Source of the DNA: Ferruginibacter yonginensis
GTDB lineage: Bacteria; Bacteroidota; Bacteroidia; Chitinophagales; Chitinophagaceae
DNA length: 64,000 nucleotides
Direction: 5' to 3'
NCBI RefSeq assembly: GCF_042651465.1
Contig: NZ_JBHSCZ010000001.1
Coordinates: 372,001-436,000, forward strand
Both the position numbers and the translations under genes were made by a program. Below, one piece after another: positions 27,109-35,682 of this stretch (positions are counted from its first letter, which is position 1; each line of letters opens with the position of its first letter). The notes beneath the pieces were generated by a model that searched no databases, was not told the DNA's origin, and was given only the letters and a program-made list of their open reading frames with translations.

Positions 27109-28491
27109 TTATTCGCCTGTACGTACGCCACGACCGCCATTTGCAGTTGCTGGTGTGGTATAATCATTTATGCCAGCCGACCTATCAGATACTTGTAATT
27201 GAAATGTAACATTACCATTACCACCACCACGAAATAACACACAAGGGTTATTAGTACTTGATGGCCAGTTAGGCGTATTGGCTTCAGCAGTAGCAGTTAA
27301 AACACCATCACCATGTAAGCCCGTGTATGACCTGCCTTGTGCGTTACCTGCGTACACCGTTGGTTCAGCATTATTACCACTCATTTCCATAGCGCCGTAA
27401 AATGTAGCACCACTCGAAATTCGATTACTTGTAGCAGTTGCCAAGGCGCCACAGCGAATTACAATACTTGATGAATAAGATGCATTGCCTGTAGCCCAAG
27501 TTTCTGTTGCAGTATTTTGGGCCGTGGGTGTTGCCACTTGAGCAATGGTAGTATTACCCCATGCATATTCTAATGGTGATGGTGTATTGTTATTTCCCCT
27601 ACATGCTTTTTCAAATTCAAATTCTGTCATTGGTCGCATTGCTGCCCAATCTAACCAAGCTAATAAATTTAATGGACTAAATCCTCTTGCAGCTTTTTCG
27701 GGAGAATTGGCAACCATATTGGGTACTAAACCTGTTGCGCCAATATTGTTTTTATTGGTTGCGTTTGTTTGATCAAGTGTGTTTAAAAAATCAACATATT
27801 GTTGTTCACTAAACTCATACTTCATTACCCAAAATGCATTGTAACCTTTAGGGTATGCGGCTGGTATAGAACCACTGTTTAAAAAAGAACCTGATGCAGT
27901 TAAATTACCAGCAGATATACCACAAGTTATTGCTGCTTCGCTTGTAATAGGGAACCAAGTATCCACCACACCATCTCTAAATTTAGATGTTTCTGTTGAT
28001 GCGTTACCTAAGTTAAAAGCACCTGTTGGGCAATAAACCATTTCAACAGCATATACTTGTACTTCTACATTTTCGTTATCTAAAACACCATCTGCACCAT
28101 AGTTCCAACGAAGTTGAGCTGTATTGTATGTTACATCACCAATACCATCAGTAGCTCTGTAAATCCATGCACCTTTACTATCGTTTGAGGGTTTTAAAAC
28201 ACTACCAGCCGGAGCGGTTTGTCCGGTTGCGTTTAATGTTGCATGTAACCAAACTGAAGTACTTTGTTTGCGATACTTAATAAATATCCAACAACCATCA
28301 TAATTACTTTCGTTGGTGCTGGTACGCCAACTGTTTTTCCAACCAATATTAAATTGTACATTAGTGTAATGTGTATTTAACGCACCTGTGGTTGTTTGTC
28401 CGGTTAGTGATATAGCACTTACCAAAACATCATTTGCAAAAGTGGCTACACTTACCAAGGTTGCGAACATAATAATTAACAGCTTTTTCAT
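27109..28491 (-). CDS. Secreted SUMF1/FGE-fold protein
   Basis: The 460-residue protein has a signal peptide ending near ATFA (residue 19). Residues 25-150 form a beta-rich domain, and residues about 215-455 show the formylglycine-generating-enzyme-like fold: FWVMKYEFSEQQYVDFLN, MRPMTEFEFEKACRG, YGAMEMSGNNAEP and a C-terminal G-G-R-G-V-R-T. The paired cysteines that make true FGE an oxidase are not apparent, so a binding or non-sulfatase role is more likely. It begins an operon with the GDG-repeat T9SS protein, and the gene divergent to it encodes a sensor kinase. Confidence 0.85.
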   Translation of the reverse strand: MKKLLIIMFATLVSVATFANDVLVSAISLTGQTTTGALNTHYTNVQFNIGWKNSWRTSTNESNYDGCWIFIKYRKQSTSVWLHATLNATGQTAPAGSVLKPSNDSKGAWIYRATDGIGDVTYNTAQLRWNYGADGVLDNENVEVQVYAVEMVYCPTGAFNLGNASTETSKFRDGVVDTWFPITSEAAITCGISAGNLTASGSFLNSGSIPAAYPKGYNAFWVMKYEFSEQQYVDFLNTLDQTNATNKNNIGATGLVPNMVANSPEKAARGFSPLNLLAWLDWAAMRPMTEFEFEKACRGNNNTPSPLEYAWGNTTIAQVATPTAQNTATETWATGNASYSSSIVIRCGALATATSNRISSGATFYGAMEMSGNNAEPTVYAGNAQGRSYTGLHGDGVLTATAEANTPNWPSSTNNPCVLFRGGGNGNVTFQLQVSDRSAGINDYTTPATANGGRGVRTGE

Positions 28492-28558
28492 GTGTTCGTT
28501 TTTAGATTTTTGTTTTTAAGTTGTTCATACAAATTTGAATTTTATACAATCGCTATAT

Positions 28559-28576
28559 ATACCCTGCTTTGGGTAT
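28559..28576. promoter_or_regulatory. Palindrome between SUMF1-like and sensor-kinase genes
   Basis: ATACCC (28559-28564) and GGGTAT (28571-28576) form a perfect palindrome with a 6-nt spacer. Read as TACCC...GGGTA it spans 16 nt, the 7-2-7 layout used by NarL/FixJ-type response regulators. It sits in the 161-bp divergent region. Regulator identity is speculative. Confidence 0.35.
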
Positions 28577-28652
28577 TTATTGCATCTTAAAAAAAATCAC
28601 TTTTATGAAATAGTAATGTTTGAATGAATTAATTAATAAACTTTAAGTTTTA

Positions 28653-30449
28653 ATGAAAAGAATCAGCATCTTACTCATTTTATTGCTGCAATATGTGTTG
28701 CAAATTTTTGCACAATCAGCCGTCAACCAATTTATAAAAGCAAATGAAAACTTGCCGTATGAGCAAAAAATAGCTGAATACATTCATTACGGAACTATAG
28801 TTGGTAAACAAAATTTTGATGATGTAATTAAAATTGCATTGCAGGGTATTATATATGCAAATGAAAAAAGCGATAAAGTGAGTGTTGGTATTTTAGAAAG
28901 ACAAATAGGCGAATCATATTATTTTAAAGGTGATTATAATAATGCAGCCAACTATTTAATAAGCTCTGTAAAAAAGTTTGATCAACTTAAAGATTTAAAA
29001 AACTTAGCCAATAGTTACAATGCCCTTGCAAAATTGTACCGTAAAACGGGTGATTTAAAGCGTTCGTTAGATAATTACAATAAGGCTATGCAACATTTTG
29101 AAACCTTGAAAGATTCAGCAGGTATAGCAATGATTTATAACGAATCAGGTGTAGTATTTGAGTATAAAGGTGATTATGCAGAAGCTACAAAACGATACAA
29201 CACCTCATTACTGATTGATGAGAAACGGAAAGATACCACAGGTATATGTTATGCCTTAAGCAATTTGGCAGGCATTTATACTATGCAAAATAAATTTACA
29301 CAAGCTGAAAGTTACTTACTACAATCATTGATGTTTAGAAAAAAAATGAATGATTCTCTATCACTAGGGTTAAACTACACTGATTTAGGCAATACTTATT
29401 TTTTATCAAAACAATATGCAAAAGCAATACAATTTATTGATACAAGTAATGTTATTGCACAACAATTAGGTTATGCCGAACTTAAAAGAAATAATTTCGC
29501 CCTATTAGCCAATATTGCAGAAGCCATGGGCGATTTTAAAACTGCACTCACCTATAACAAAATAAAAAACAACATCAACGATACTATTTTTTCTATTGAA
29601 AAATCAAAACAAATAGAAGAATTAAATACTCGTTACGAAACTGATTTAAAAGAATTTACTATTAATGAACAACGCAATAAAATTGTACAACAACGTATTA
29701 TTTTAATAGGTACTATAATTTTAGTTGGACTTGGCGCTTTGCTAGCATTTACACAATATAGACGTTACCAATGGCGACAAGAAGCTAAGTTGCAAGCAGA
29801 ACGATTTTTGCAACAAGAGTTTTCAGTAAAAGCCATAATAGATGCTGAAGAAGCAGAACGTAAACGAATTGCAACAGATTTACATGATGGTGTAGGCCAA
29901 TTAATTAGTGCAGCAAAAATGAATTTATCGGCATTTGAAAATTGTACTACATTAGCTAGTGCTGATCAAAAAGTATACTTTGAAAGAATCGTTTCATTGG
30001 TGGAAGATGGATGTAATGAAATTCGTTCCGTATCGCACAATTTAATGCCCAATGCATTATTGAAAAATAATTTACCTGAAGCTATTCATGAATTTTTAAA
30101 TAAACTAGATCATAAAAAATTGAAAGTTCATTTTGATAGTGATGGCTTCACTACCAATATAAGTAACAATATAGAAACTGTATTATATAGGGTTATACAA
30201 GAATGTGTAAACAATGTAATTAAACATGCACAGGCTAGTGAATTAGATATTTCAATATTTAAAGAGCAAAATGAAATTACGGTGACCATTGAAGATAATG
30301 GCGTAGGATTTGATGTTGCCAGCAATATGGAGAAAGATGGTATTGGTTTAAAAAATATATTAACTAGAATTTCTTTTTTAAACGGTACTGTAAATTTTAC
30401 GAGTGAACCAGGTAAAGGCACTTGTATTATTATATATGTACCGGCATAA
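28653..30449 (+). CDS. TPR-sensor histidine kinase (HisKA_3 type)
   Basis: The 598-residue kinase has a signal peptide (cleavage near FAQS, residue 21), a periplasmic TPR sensor region (about 60-330; DYNNAANYLISSVKKFDQL, GDLKRSLDNYNKAMQHFETL), one transmembrane helix (348-367), a short coiled coil and a HisKA_3 dimerization domain with phospho-acceptor H411 in ATDLHDGVGQL. The HATPase domain shows N-box VIQECVNNVIKHA and G1 EDNGVGFD. It belongs to the LiaS/NarX-like class that signals to LuxR-type response regulators, yet no such regulator is in the window. The ligand is unknown. Confidence 0.9.
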   Translation: MKRISILLILLLQYVLQIFAQSAVNQFIKANENLPYEQKIAEYIHYGTIVGKQNFDDVIKIALQGIIYANEKSDKVSVGILERQIGESYYFKGDYNNAANYLISSVKKFDQLKDLKNLANSYNALAKLYRKTGDLKRSLDNYNKAMQHFETLKDSAGIAMIYNESGVVFEYKGDYAEATKRYNTSLLIDEKRKDTTGICYALSNLAGIYTMQNKFTQAESYLLQSLMFRKKMNDSLSLGLNYTDLGNTYFLSKQYAKAIQFIDTSNVIAQQLGYAELKRNNFALLANIAEAMGDFKTALTYNKIKNNINDTIFSIEKSKQIEELNTRYETDLKEFTINEQRNKIVQQRIILIGTIILVGLGALLAFTQYRRYQWRQEAKLQAERFLQQEFSVKAIIDAEEAERKRIATDLHDGVGQLISAAKMNLSAFENCTTLASADQKVYFERIVSLVEDGCNEIRSVSHNLMPNALLKNNLPEAIHEFLNKLDHKKLKVHFDSDGFTTNISNNIETVLYRVIQECVNNVIKHAQASELDISIFKEQNEITVTIEDNGVGFDVASNMEKDGIGLKNILTRISFLNGTVNFTSEPGKGTCIIIYVPA

Positions 30450-30450
30450 A

Positions 30451-30478
30451 AAAACCTTCTAATTGCTTAGAAGGTTTT
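30451..30478. terminator. Bidirectional terminator between sensor kinase and rpoD
   Basis: A 12-bp perfect stem (AAAACCTTCTAA / TTAGAAGGTTTT) with a TTGC loop sits between the convergent genes. Confidence 0.9.
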
Positions 30479-30496
30479 AATTATTTTAAGATGATA

Positions 30497-31354
30497 CTAT
30501 CCTAAATATGCTTTTAGGGCACCACTGTATCTTGCTTTTTGTAAGCGTTTGATAGCTCTTTCTTTAATTTGGCGAATACGCTCTTTTGTTAAATCGTACT
30601 TATGACCAATTTGTTCGATCGTTACACCGTTTTCACCATCTAAACCAAAATAAGCATTTACAATTTCTGCTTCACGTGGGCTTAATGATTTTAATACACG
30701 GCGAATTTCACTTTTTAGTGAATCATGCATTACATCTTCATCTGTTTCTGAACCACCTTTTAACAAATCACCCATTGCAACGTCTTCTGCCTCATGTACA
30801 GGTGCATCTAACGAAGTATGTCGGGTATTACTTTGGAAAATATTGTTGATTTCAGTTTCACTCATTTCTAATAACTCTGCCAATTCTTCTGTTGATGGCT
30901 CTCTTTCATGCTCTTGTTCAAAAGCCATGTAAGCTTTGTTGGCTTTATTGTAAGTACCGATTTTATTTTGTGGTAAACGTACCAACCTACCTTGTTCAGC
31001 TAAAGCTTGTAAAATTGATTGACGAATCCACCACACAGCATACGAAATAAATTTAAAACCCTTTGTTTCATCGAAACGTTGTGCTGCTTTTATTAAACCT
31101 AAATTACCTTCATTTATTAAATCTGATAATGATAAACCTTGGTGTTGGTATTGTTTTGCAACCGAAACCACAAACCTTAAATTGGCTTGCACCAATTTAT
31201 CCAATGCACGTTGGTCGTTCATTTTAATTTTCTGGGCAAGAATCGTTTCTTCCTCAGGTGTAATCATCGATATTTTTGAAATTTCTTGTAGATATTTCTC
31301 AACCGCTTGTGAGTCACGGTTGGTAATCTGAGTAGCTATCTTTAATTGCCTCAT
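30497..31354 (-). CDS. rpoD: RNA polymerase primary sigma factor
   Basis: The 285-residue sigma-70 factor starts directly with region 1.2 and lacks region 1.1, as is typical of the Bacteroidota housekeeping sigma factor. Region 2 shows LVQANLRFVVSVAKQY and GNLGLIKAAQRFD, with WWIRQSI in 2.4. Region 4 has LSPREAEIVNAYFGLDG and the helix-turn-helix TIEQIGHKYDLTKERIRQIKE. It recognises the TAnnTTTG promoters seen in this window. An exact -7 consensus lies 47 nt upstream of its ATG. Confidence 0.95.
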   Translation of the reverse strand: MRQLKIATQITNRDSQAVEKYLQEISKISMITPEEETILAQKIKMNDQRALDKLVQANLRFVVSVAKQYQHQGLSLSDLINEGNLGLIKAAQRFDETKGFKFISYAVWWIRQSILQALAEQGRLVRLPQNKIGTYNKANKAYMAFEQEHEREPSTEELAELLEMSETEINNIFQSNTRHTSLDAPVHEAEDVAMGDLLKGGSETDEDVMHDSLKSEIRRVLKSLSPREAEIVNAYFGLDGENGVTIEQIGHKYDLTKERIRQIKERAIKRLQKARYSGALKAYLG

Positions 31355-31400
31355 TTGTTTATATTATGTTCTGTATGATGTATATACGTAAAAGCGACTG

Positions 31401-31408
31401 CAAAGTTA
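31401..31408 (-). promoter_or_regulatory. Promoter -7 element for rpoD
   Basis: The minus strand reads TAACTTTG followed by C, an exact TAnnTTTG match, giving a leader of about 40 nt to the ATG at 31354. Confidence 0.6.
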
Positions 31409-31611
31409 CAACTTTAATGCTGCTTTACGATAAATTTAATAGAAAAAATTTTGTTGTTTGGAGAATAATATCTATACAATAACCGTGCTAAAAATGCAAT
31501 TAGAATAATATTATTGCTGTTTTATAGTTTTTTTATGACCCTAATTTTCTGCTAATTAGTTCATAAAAAGGTAGTTTAAAATATAATGTGCTGTTTTAAT
31601 ATTGCTTATTT

Positions 31612-31619
31612 AATTTTGT
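31612..31619 (+). promoter_or_regulatory. Promoter -7 element for ltaE
   Basis: TAATTTTG matches TAnnTTTG exactly and would give a leader of about 30 nt to the ATG at 31655. Confidence 0.5.
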
Positions 31620-31654
31620 TTGAAATACATTTTTTCAAATTCACAAGTTTTTTA

Positions 31655-32671
31655 ATGAAAATAGATTTAAGATCTGACACTTTTACCCAACCCACCGCAG
31701 CTATGTTGGCGGCTATGTTTAGTGCAAAAGTGGGTGATGATGTTTTTGGAGAAGACCCTACCGTTAATGAACTTGAAGCATATTGTGCAGCATTATTTGG
31801 TATGGAAGCAGCCATCTATTGCCCTACTGGCACCATGACCAACCAAATAGCCATCAAGTGCCACACCCAACCTGGTGATGAAATAATTTGCGATAAAACA
31901 AGTCATGTATATATTTATGAAGGTGGTGGTATTGCTTTTAATAGCGGCTGCCAAGTAAGGGCTATAGATGGAAATAGAGGCATGATAACTGCTGAAGATG
32001 TAGTAAATGCTATTAACCCTGATGATGTACATAAACCAATTACCTCATTGGTGAGTTTAGAAAATACTTGTAACCGTGGCGGTGGTAGTTGTTATGCTAT
32101 TGATACTTTGCAGCAAATTAAGCAAGTGTGTACACAACATGGTTTAAAATTGCATTTAGATGGTGCTCGTTTATTTAACGCTTTAGAAGCTACCCAACAA
32201 AACGAACAACAATATGGTGCCATTTTCGATAGTATTTCAATTTGCTTGAGTAAAGGGTTGGGAGCCCCTATCGGTAGTGTTTTATTAAGTACTGCTGCTT
32301 ATATTAAAAAAGCAAGACGTGTACGCAAAGTAATGGGTGGTGGCATGAGACAAGCTGGTTACATGGCAGCAGCTGGTTTGTATGCTTTAAAACATCACAA
32401 ACCCATGTTGGCGTTAGATCATATACATGCAAAACAAATTGCAGATGCGTTACTGAATAAAGATTTTATTGGTAAAATGATGCCGGTAGAAACCAATATC
32501 ATCATCTTTGAAGTGTTAGATAATGTTGGTACAAAAGCTTTTTGTGATTTTATGCAATCGCAAAATATTTATTGCTTAGCGGTTTCGCCAACGCAAGTAC
32601 GTATGGTAACGCATTTAGATGTGAGCAGCGATATGGTGCAACATGTAGTTAATACTATTCATCAAATGTGA
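31655..32671 (+). CDS. ltaE: Low-specificity L-threonine aldolase
   Basis: This 338-residue PLP enzyme cleaves L-threonine or allo-threonine to glycine and acetaldehyde. It starts with the family motif KIDLRSDTFTQPT, followed by VGDDVFGEDPTVNELE, GTMTNQIAIKCH, LHLDGARLFNA and the PLP-lysine motif S-K-G-L-G-A-P-I-G. The start is set at 31655 because the family begins at this motif; 23 upstream in-frame codons are not conserved-looking and hold the promoter. The 3' end overlaps the convergent deacetylase gene by 10 bp. Confidence 0.93.
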   Translation: MKIDLRSDTFTQPTAAMLAAMFSAKVGDDVFGEDPTVNELEAYCAALFGMEAAIYCPTGTMTNQIAIKCHTQPGDEIICDKTSHVYIYEGGGIAFNSGCQVRAIDGNRGMITAEDVVNAINPDDVHKPITSLVSLENTCNRGGGSCYAIDTLQQIKQVCTQHGLKLHLDGARLFNALEATQQNEQQYGAIFDSISICLSKGLGAPIGSVLLSTAAYIKKARRVRKVMGGGMRQAGYMAAAGLYALKHHKPMLALDHIHAKQIADALLNKDFIGKMMPVETNIIIFEVLDNVGTKAFCDFMQSQNIYCLAVSPTQVRMVTHLDVSSDMVQHVVNTIHQM

Positions 32672-33438
32672 TCTGTTATATAATCTTGCATTGTTATAAA
32701 AGTGGCATTTTGTTTTAATTCATTGATGAGCCTTATAAGTTTAGCTGATAATATTCCTTTACAATTTTTTTTGGTATAGCTAGGTATTTTATACGAGGTA
32801 ATATCAATAAACTCCCATGGATGAAAATACAATGATAAAAAACCTTGCTTTTTTAAAGTATAAAGTGCCAACCTTTTGTATATCCAATATGGTAAATTTT
32901 TGAAGCTAAGCCAAAATAAAGGGAATCTAAAAAAGGGGGTTACAGATACAGGTACTATAGTAATTTCATCTTCAATTAAAGCTTTCGTGCTTTTATTTAA
33001 GTTGTTATAACGACCAGGTATGTATGTAGGATTAATTGATGAATCATATAGGTATCCTGCATTTTTAATTAGTGTTTTTTCTATTTGTTTAAATCGTGGC
33101 ATTCTAAATCCAACTACTTCTTTTTCAATAATTTGCTCAAGAATTATTTTTGATTGTATTACATCATCTTCTTTAAAACTACCATGGTAGTAGCAGTGTG
33201 AAGCTATTTCGTGAAAATAAGCAGCTTTTTTTATTTCATCTTTATTATTATTTGCAAAATGTGCAGTTGTAAAAAGCGTAGCAGATACTTTGCATTGTTC
33301 AACGATAGACAATATTTCGTTTAAACCTTTTTTACCAATGGCTAATTGTTCATCCATCGATATTATGTCATTATATTCAATGGGAAGATCAAATTCTTCT
33401 ACATCAAAAGTTAGTAATACAAATGCTTTGGACCTCAT
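32662..33438 (-). CDS. Polysaccharide deacetylase family protein
   Basis: The 258-residue protein has the NodB-fold motifs of carbohydrate esterase family 4: the catalytic base and metal aspartate in LLTFDVEEFD (D12), the metal-binding H81-x3-H85 in SHCYYHGSF, motif 3 GFRMPRF and a late Y-F-H-P-W-E-F with the catalytic-type histidine. It has no signal peptide, so it may act on a cytoplasmic, lipid-linked sugar. Its ATG overlaps the stop of the GT87 gene (ATGA), indicating translational coupling with that operon. Confidence 0.85.
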   Translation of the reverse strand: MRSKAFVLLTFDVEEFDLPIEYNDIISMDEQLAIGKKGLNEILSIVEQCKVSATLFTTAHFANNNKDEIKKAAYFHEIASHCYYHGSFKEDDVIQSKIILEQIIEKEVVGFRMPRFKQIEKTLIKNAGYLYDSSINPTYIPGRYNNLNKSTKALIEDEITIVPVSVTPFFRFPLFWLSFKNLPYWIYKRLALYTLKKQGFLSLYFHPWEFIDITSYKIPSYTKKNCKGILSAKLIRLINELKQNATFITMQDYITDHI

Positions 33439-34637
33439 TGATTTATTTTAAAGTTTTCTAGAGAAATCTGTAAAAATTGTTTTTTATACACCTGCATGCA
33501 AATGATTAGCCACGTAATAAATGATGGTAAAGCTTTGATAGCATAAGGTCTTGCAATGTAAATACGAAACGAAGGTGTTAACAAATCTGAATAAGAGAAT
33601 GATGTTACAACAAAAGCAAAAATAAAAAATATAGTATTGTAGGTTGTTTTATTTTGTAAAAAATACCAAAGGCAAATTGCCAGAAAAGCGATAATATAAG
33701 TTGGTGATTCAGCACTAGTGCTAAATATTACTACCATTAATAACACTGAACAAAGCAGGTAAGTTTTATAGCGAATATCATTGTAGTATTTCACATACAG
33801 ACATTGAATTAAAAATAATATAACTGCAGGTATAAAAACGACTATATTTTTTAAATGTGTAAATTTAAAAATACGTCTAATCATACCCATTACACTGATA
33901 TCTTGTAAATAATTTTGTTGTGTTATGTCTATGTTTTTGGCTGACTTTACTGTGAGTGCATGATACCAATCAATGTAAGATTGAATTATAAAATCAATTG
34001 AAGTAAACAATAAAGGTAAACTAATAAAAACAAGGCTCCAGCAAATTGTATAAAAAATGAATTTTCGTTTATTATCACTAAATAAAAAAAATGAAAGACC
34101 AACAATACCGTATAACTTAATAAAGGTAGCAAGAAGAATAAAAAATAGCGCTGTACCTTCTTTTTCTTTGATAATAAAGGAAAAGCCTAATAAAATACAG
34201 GCTGCAATAAATGCATTGCTTTGAAACCATGATGCTACATTCATCATTTCAACTGCGCTACAAATTATAATTGCCGATTTAATATTTTTTGAAATTGGTA
34301 GTTGTTGAATAGCATAATACAGTATAAATGCCGAAAATAATATCCATAAAAAGCTGCCCAAAATATTAGGAAGTATTGCAAAAGGAGCAATAACAACGCT
34401 AAATACAGGACCGTATAAATTTACATCTTCATATTGTTCTGGATAGGCCAAGTACAAATTTTTTTGCTGTATGGTATGCTCAAAAACCCCCTTAAATATA
34501 TAGTAATTGTTAATGCCAGAATGGTTGACGAAAGATAAAGCAAGTGCTACTATTACTAAACCAAACCAAATTATAATCGATAGTGATTTATTGTTTAAAA
34601 ATTCGCTACGCCTTATCATAACTCCTAACTTAATCAT
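33435..34637 (-). CDS. GT87 / DUF2029 membrane glycosyltransferase
   Basis: The 400-residue polytopic protein has about ten hydrophobic segments and the periplasmic loop pattern D-V-N-L-Y-G-P-V-F followed by APFAILP, as in GT87 (DUF2029) GT-C type enzymes that use polyprenyl-phosphate sugars as donors. It lies 2 nt after the GT2 gene and overlaps the deacetylase by 4 nt. Together the three suggest transfer of a modified sugar onto an envelope glycan or lipid. The acceptor is unknown. Confidence 0.8.
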   Translation of the reverse strand: MIKLGVMIRRSEFLNNKSLSIIIWFGLVIVALALSFVNHSGINNYYIFKGVFEHTIQQKNLYLAYPEQYEDVNLYGPVFSVVIAPFAILPNILGSFLWILFSAFILYYAIQQLPISKNIKSAIIICSAVEMMNVASWFQSNAFIAACILLGFSFIIKEKEGTALFFILLATFIKLYGIVGLSFFLFSDNKRKFIFYTICWSLVFISLPLLFTSIDFIIQSYIDWYHALTVKSAKNIDITQQNYLQDISVMGMIRRIFKFTHLKNIVVFIPAVILFLIQCLYVKYYNDIRYKTYLLCSVLLMVVIFSTSAESPTYIIAFLAICLWYFLQNKTTYNTIFFIFAFVVTSFSYSDLLTPSFRIYIARPYAIKALPSFITWLIICMQVYKKQFLQISLENFKINQ

Positions 34638-34639
34638 AG

Positions 34640-35572
34640 CTAATTGAAGTTAGTTTCTCTTATGATATACGAAGGTCTTCCTTTTGATTGCATAAATGTT
34701 TTACCTAAATAAAGCCCAATGATACCCATTACCATTAAATTTAGCCCTCCAAAAAATGCAATGGTAACAATTATGGAAGTCCAACCAGAAATTGCTATAT
34801 GACACATTTTACTGAATATAGCATATGGTATATATAAAACCGACAGAAAAGAAAATACAAAACCAATATATATGGCTAAAGTTAAAGGTTTGGTGCTAAA
34901 TGAAGTGATGCTATTAATAGCAAGTTTTACCAATACCTTAGGTTTATAGCTTGATCTACCGCCATATCGTTGTACGGGATTATATGGTAGTGCTAATTGT
35001 TTAAATCCCACCCACTTAATTAAACCTCTAAAAAACGGATTATCTTCTTTTAGGTTCAGTAATGCCTTTACTACATTTTTATCTAAAATTCTAAAATCAG
35101 AAATGCCATTTTCAAGAGAAACGTTTGTGATAATATTCATCACCTTATAAAATAGCTTTGAATTTAATTTAGATATTAAACTTGAATAAACGTTATCACT
35201 TTTCCTATAATAATAAACAACTTCCCAACCGTTTTCCCACTGTTTAATTAGTTCATTTATTAAAGATGGACAATGTTGTAAATCTGCATCCATTGTGATT
35301 AGTGCATCCCCTGTAGCTTTATCCATACCAGCCATCAACGCATTGTCTTTACCAAAGTTTCTTGAAAAACTAATATAGCTAATATGTTGATGTTTAGTGA
35401 TAACATCTTTTATAATAGATAAGGTATTATCTGAACTACCATCATCAATAAATATGAGTTCCCATTCATATTGAGATAGTTGTTCAAAATTGGCATTTAT
35501 TTTATTATATATAAATAAAATATTTTCCTGCTCGTTTAGAACGGGAAGCAAAATGCTTATTTTCTTAAGCAT
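34640..35572 (-). CDS. Family 2 glycosyltransferase, GtrB/DPM1-like
   Basis: The 310-residue protein has a GT-A domain with LLPVLNEQENI, the donor-binding IDDGSSD (42-48) and metal-binding DADLQ (95-99), then two C-terminal transmembrane helices (LAIYIGFVFSFLSVLYIPYA and IIVTIAFFGGLNLMVMGIIG). This is the layout of enzymes that load a hexose onto undecaprenyl or dolichyl phosphate. The frame is open to 35812, but the family starts at MLKKISILLPVLNE (35572), and a longer protein would overlap pgi. First gene of the three-gene glycosylation operon. Confidence 0.88.
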   Translation of the reverse strand: MLKKISILLPVLNEQENILFIYNKINANFEQLSQYEWELIFIDDGSSDNTLSIIKDVITKHQHISYISFSRNFGKDNALMAGMDKATGDALITMDADLQHCPSLINELIKQWENGWEVVYYYRKSDNVYSSLISKLNSKLFYKVMNIITNVSLENGISDFRILDKNVVKALLNLKEDNPFFRGLIKWVGFKQLALPYNPVQRYGGRSSYKPKVLVKLAINSITSFSTKPLTLAIYIGFVFSFLSVLYIPYAIFSKMCHIAISGWTSIIVTIAFFGGLNLMVMGIIGLYLGKTFMQSKGRPSYIIRETNFN

Positions 35573-35682
35573 AAAAAAAATCGTTAATTTTGGTACTACA
35601 ATATTACGCCATTTAATGTTTAATTTACTAGTTGTTAAGGAAATTTCTAAAACAGCAAAGTAGCTTCTAAATTTTTCAAATA

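Larger units (their letters stand above)
31355..31654. other. Divergent intergenic region rpoD / ltaE
   Basis: These 300 bp contain the two opposed promoter elements listed separately and no supportable gene. A reading frame from 31586 into ltaE is ignored because it would put the ltaE promoter inside the coding region. Confidence 0.55.

Noticed and set aside
27109..28491. Genuine formylglycine-generating enzyme
   Set aside because: The fold motifs are present but the catalytic cysteine pair is not apparent and no sulfatase is nearby.
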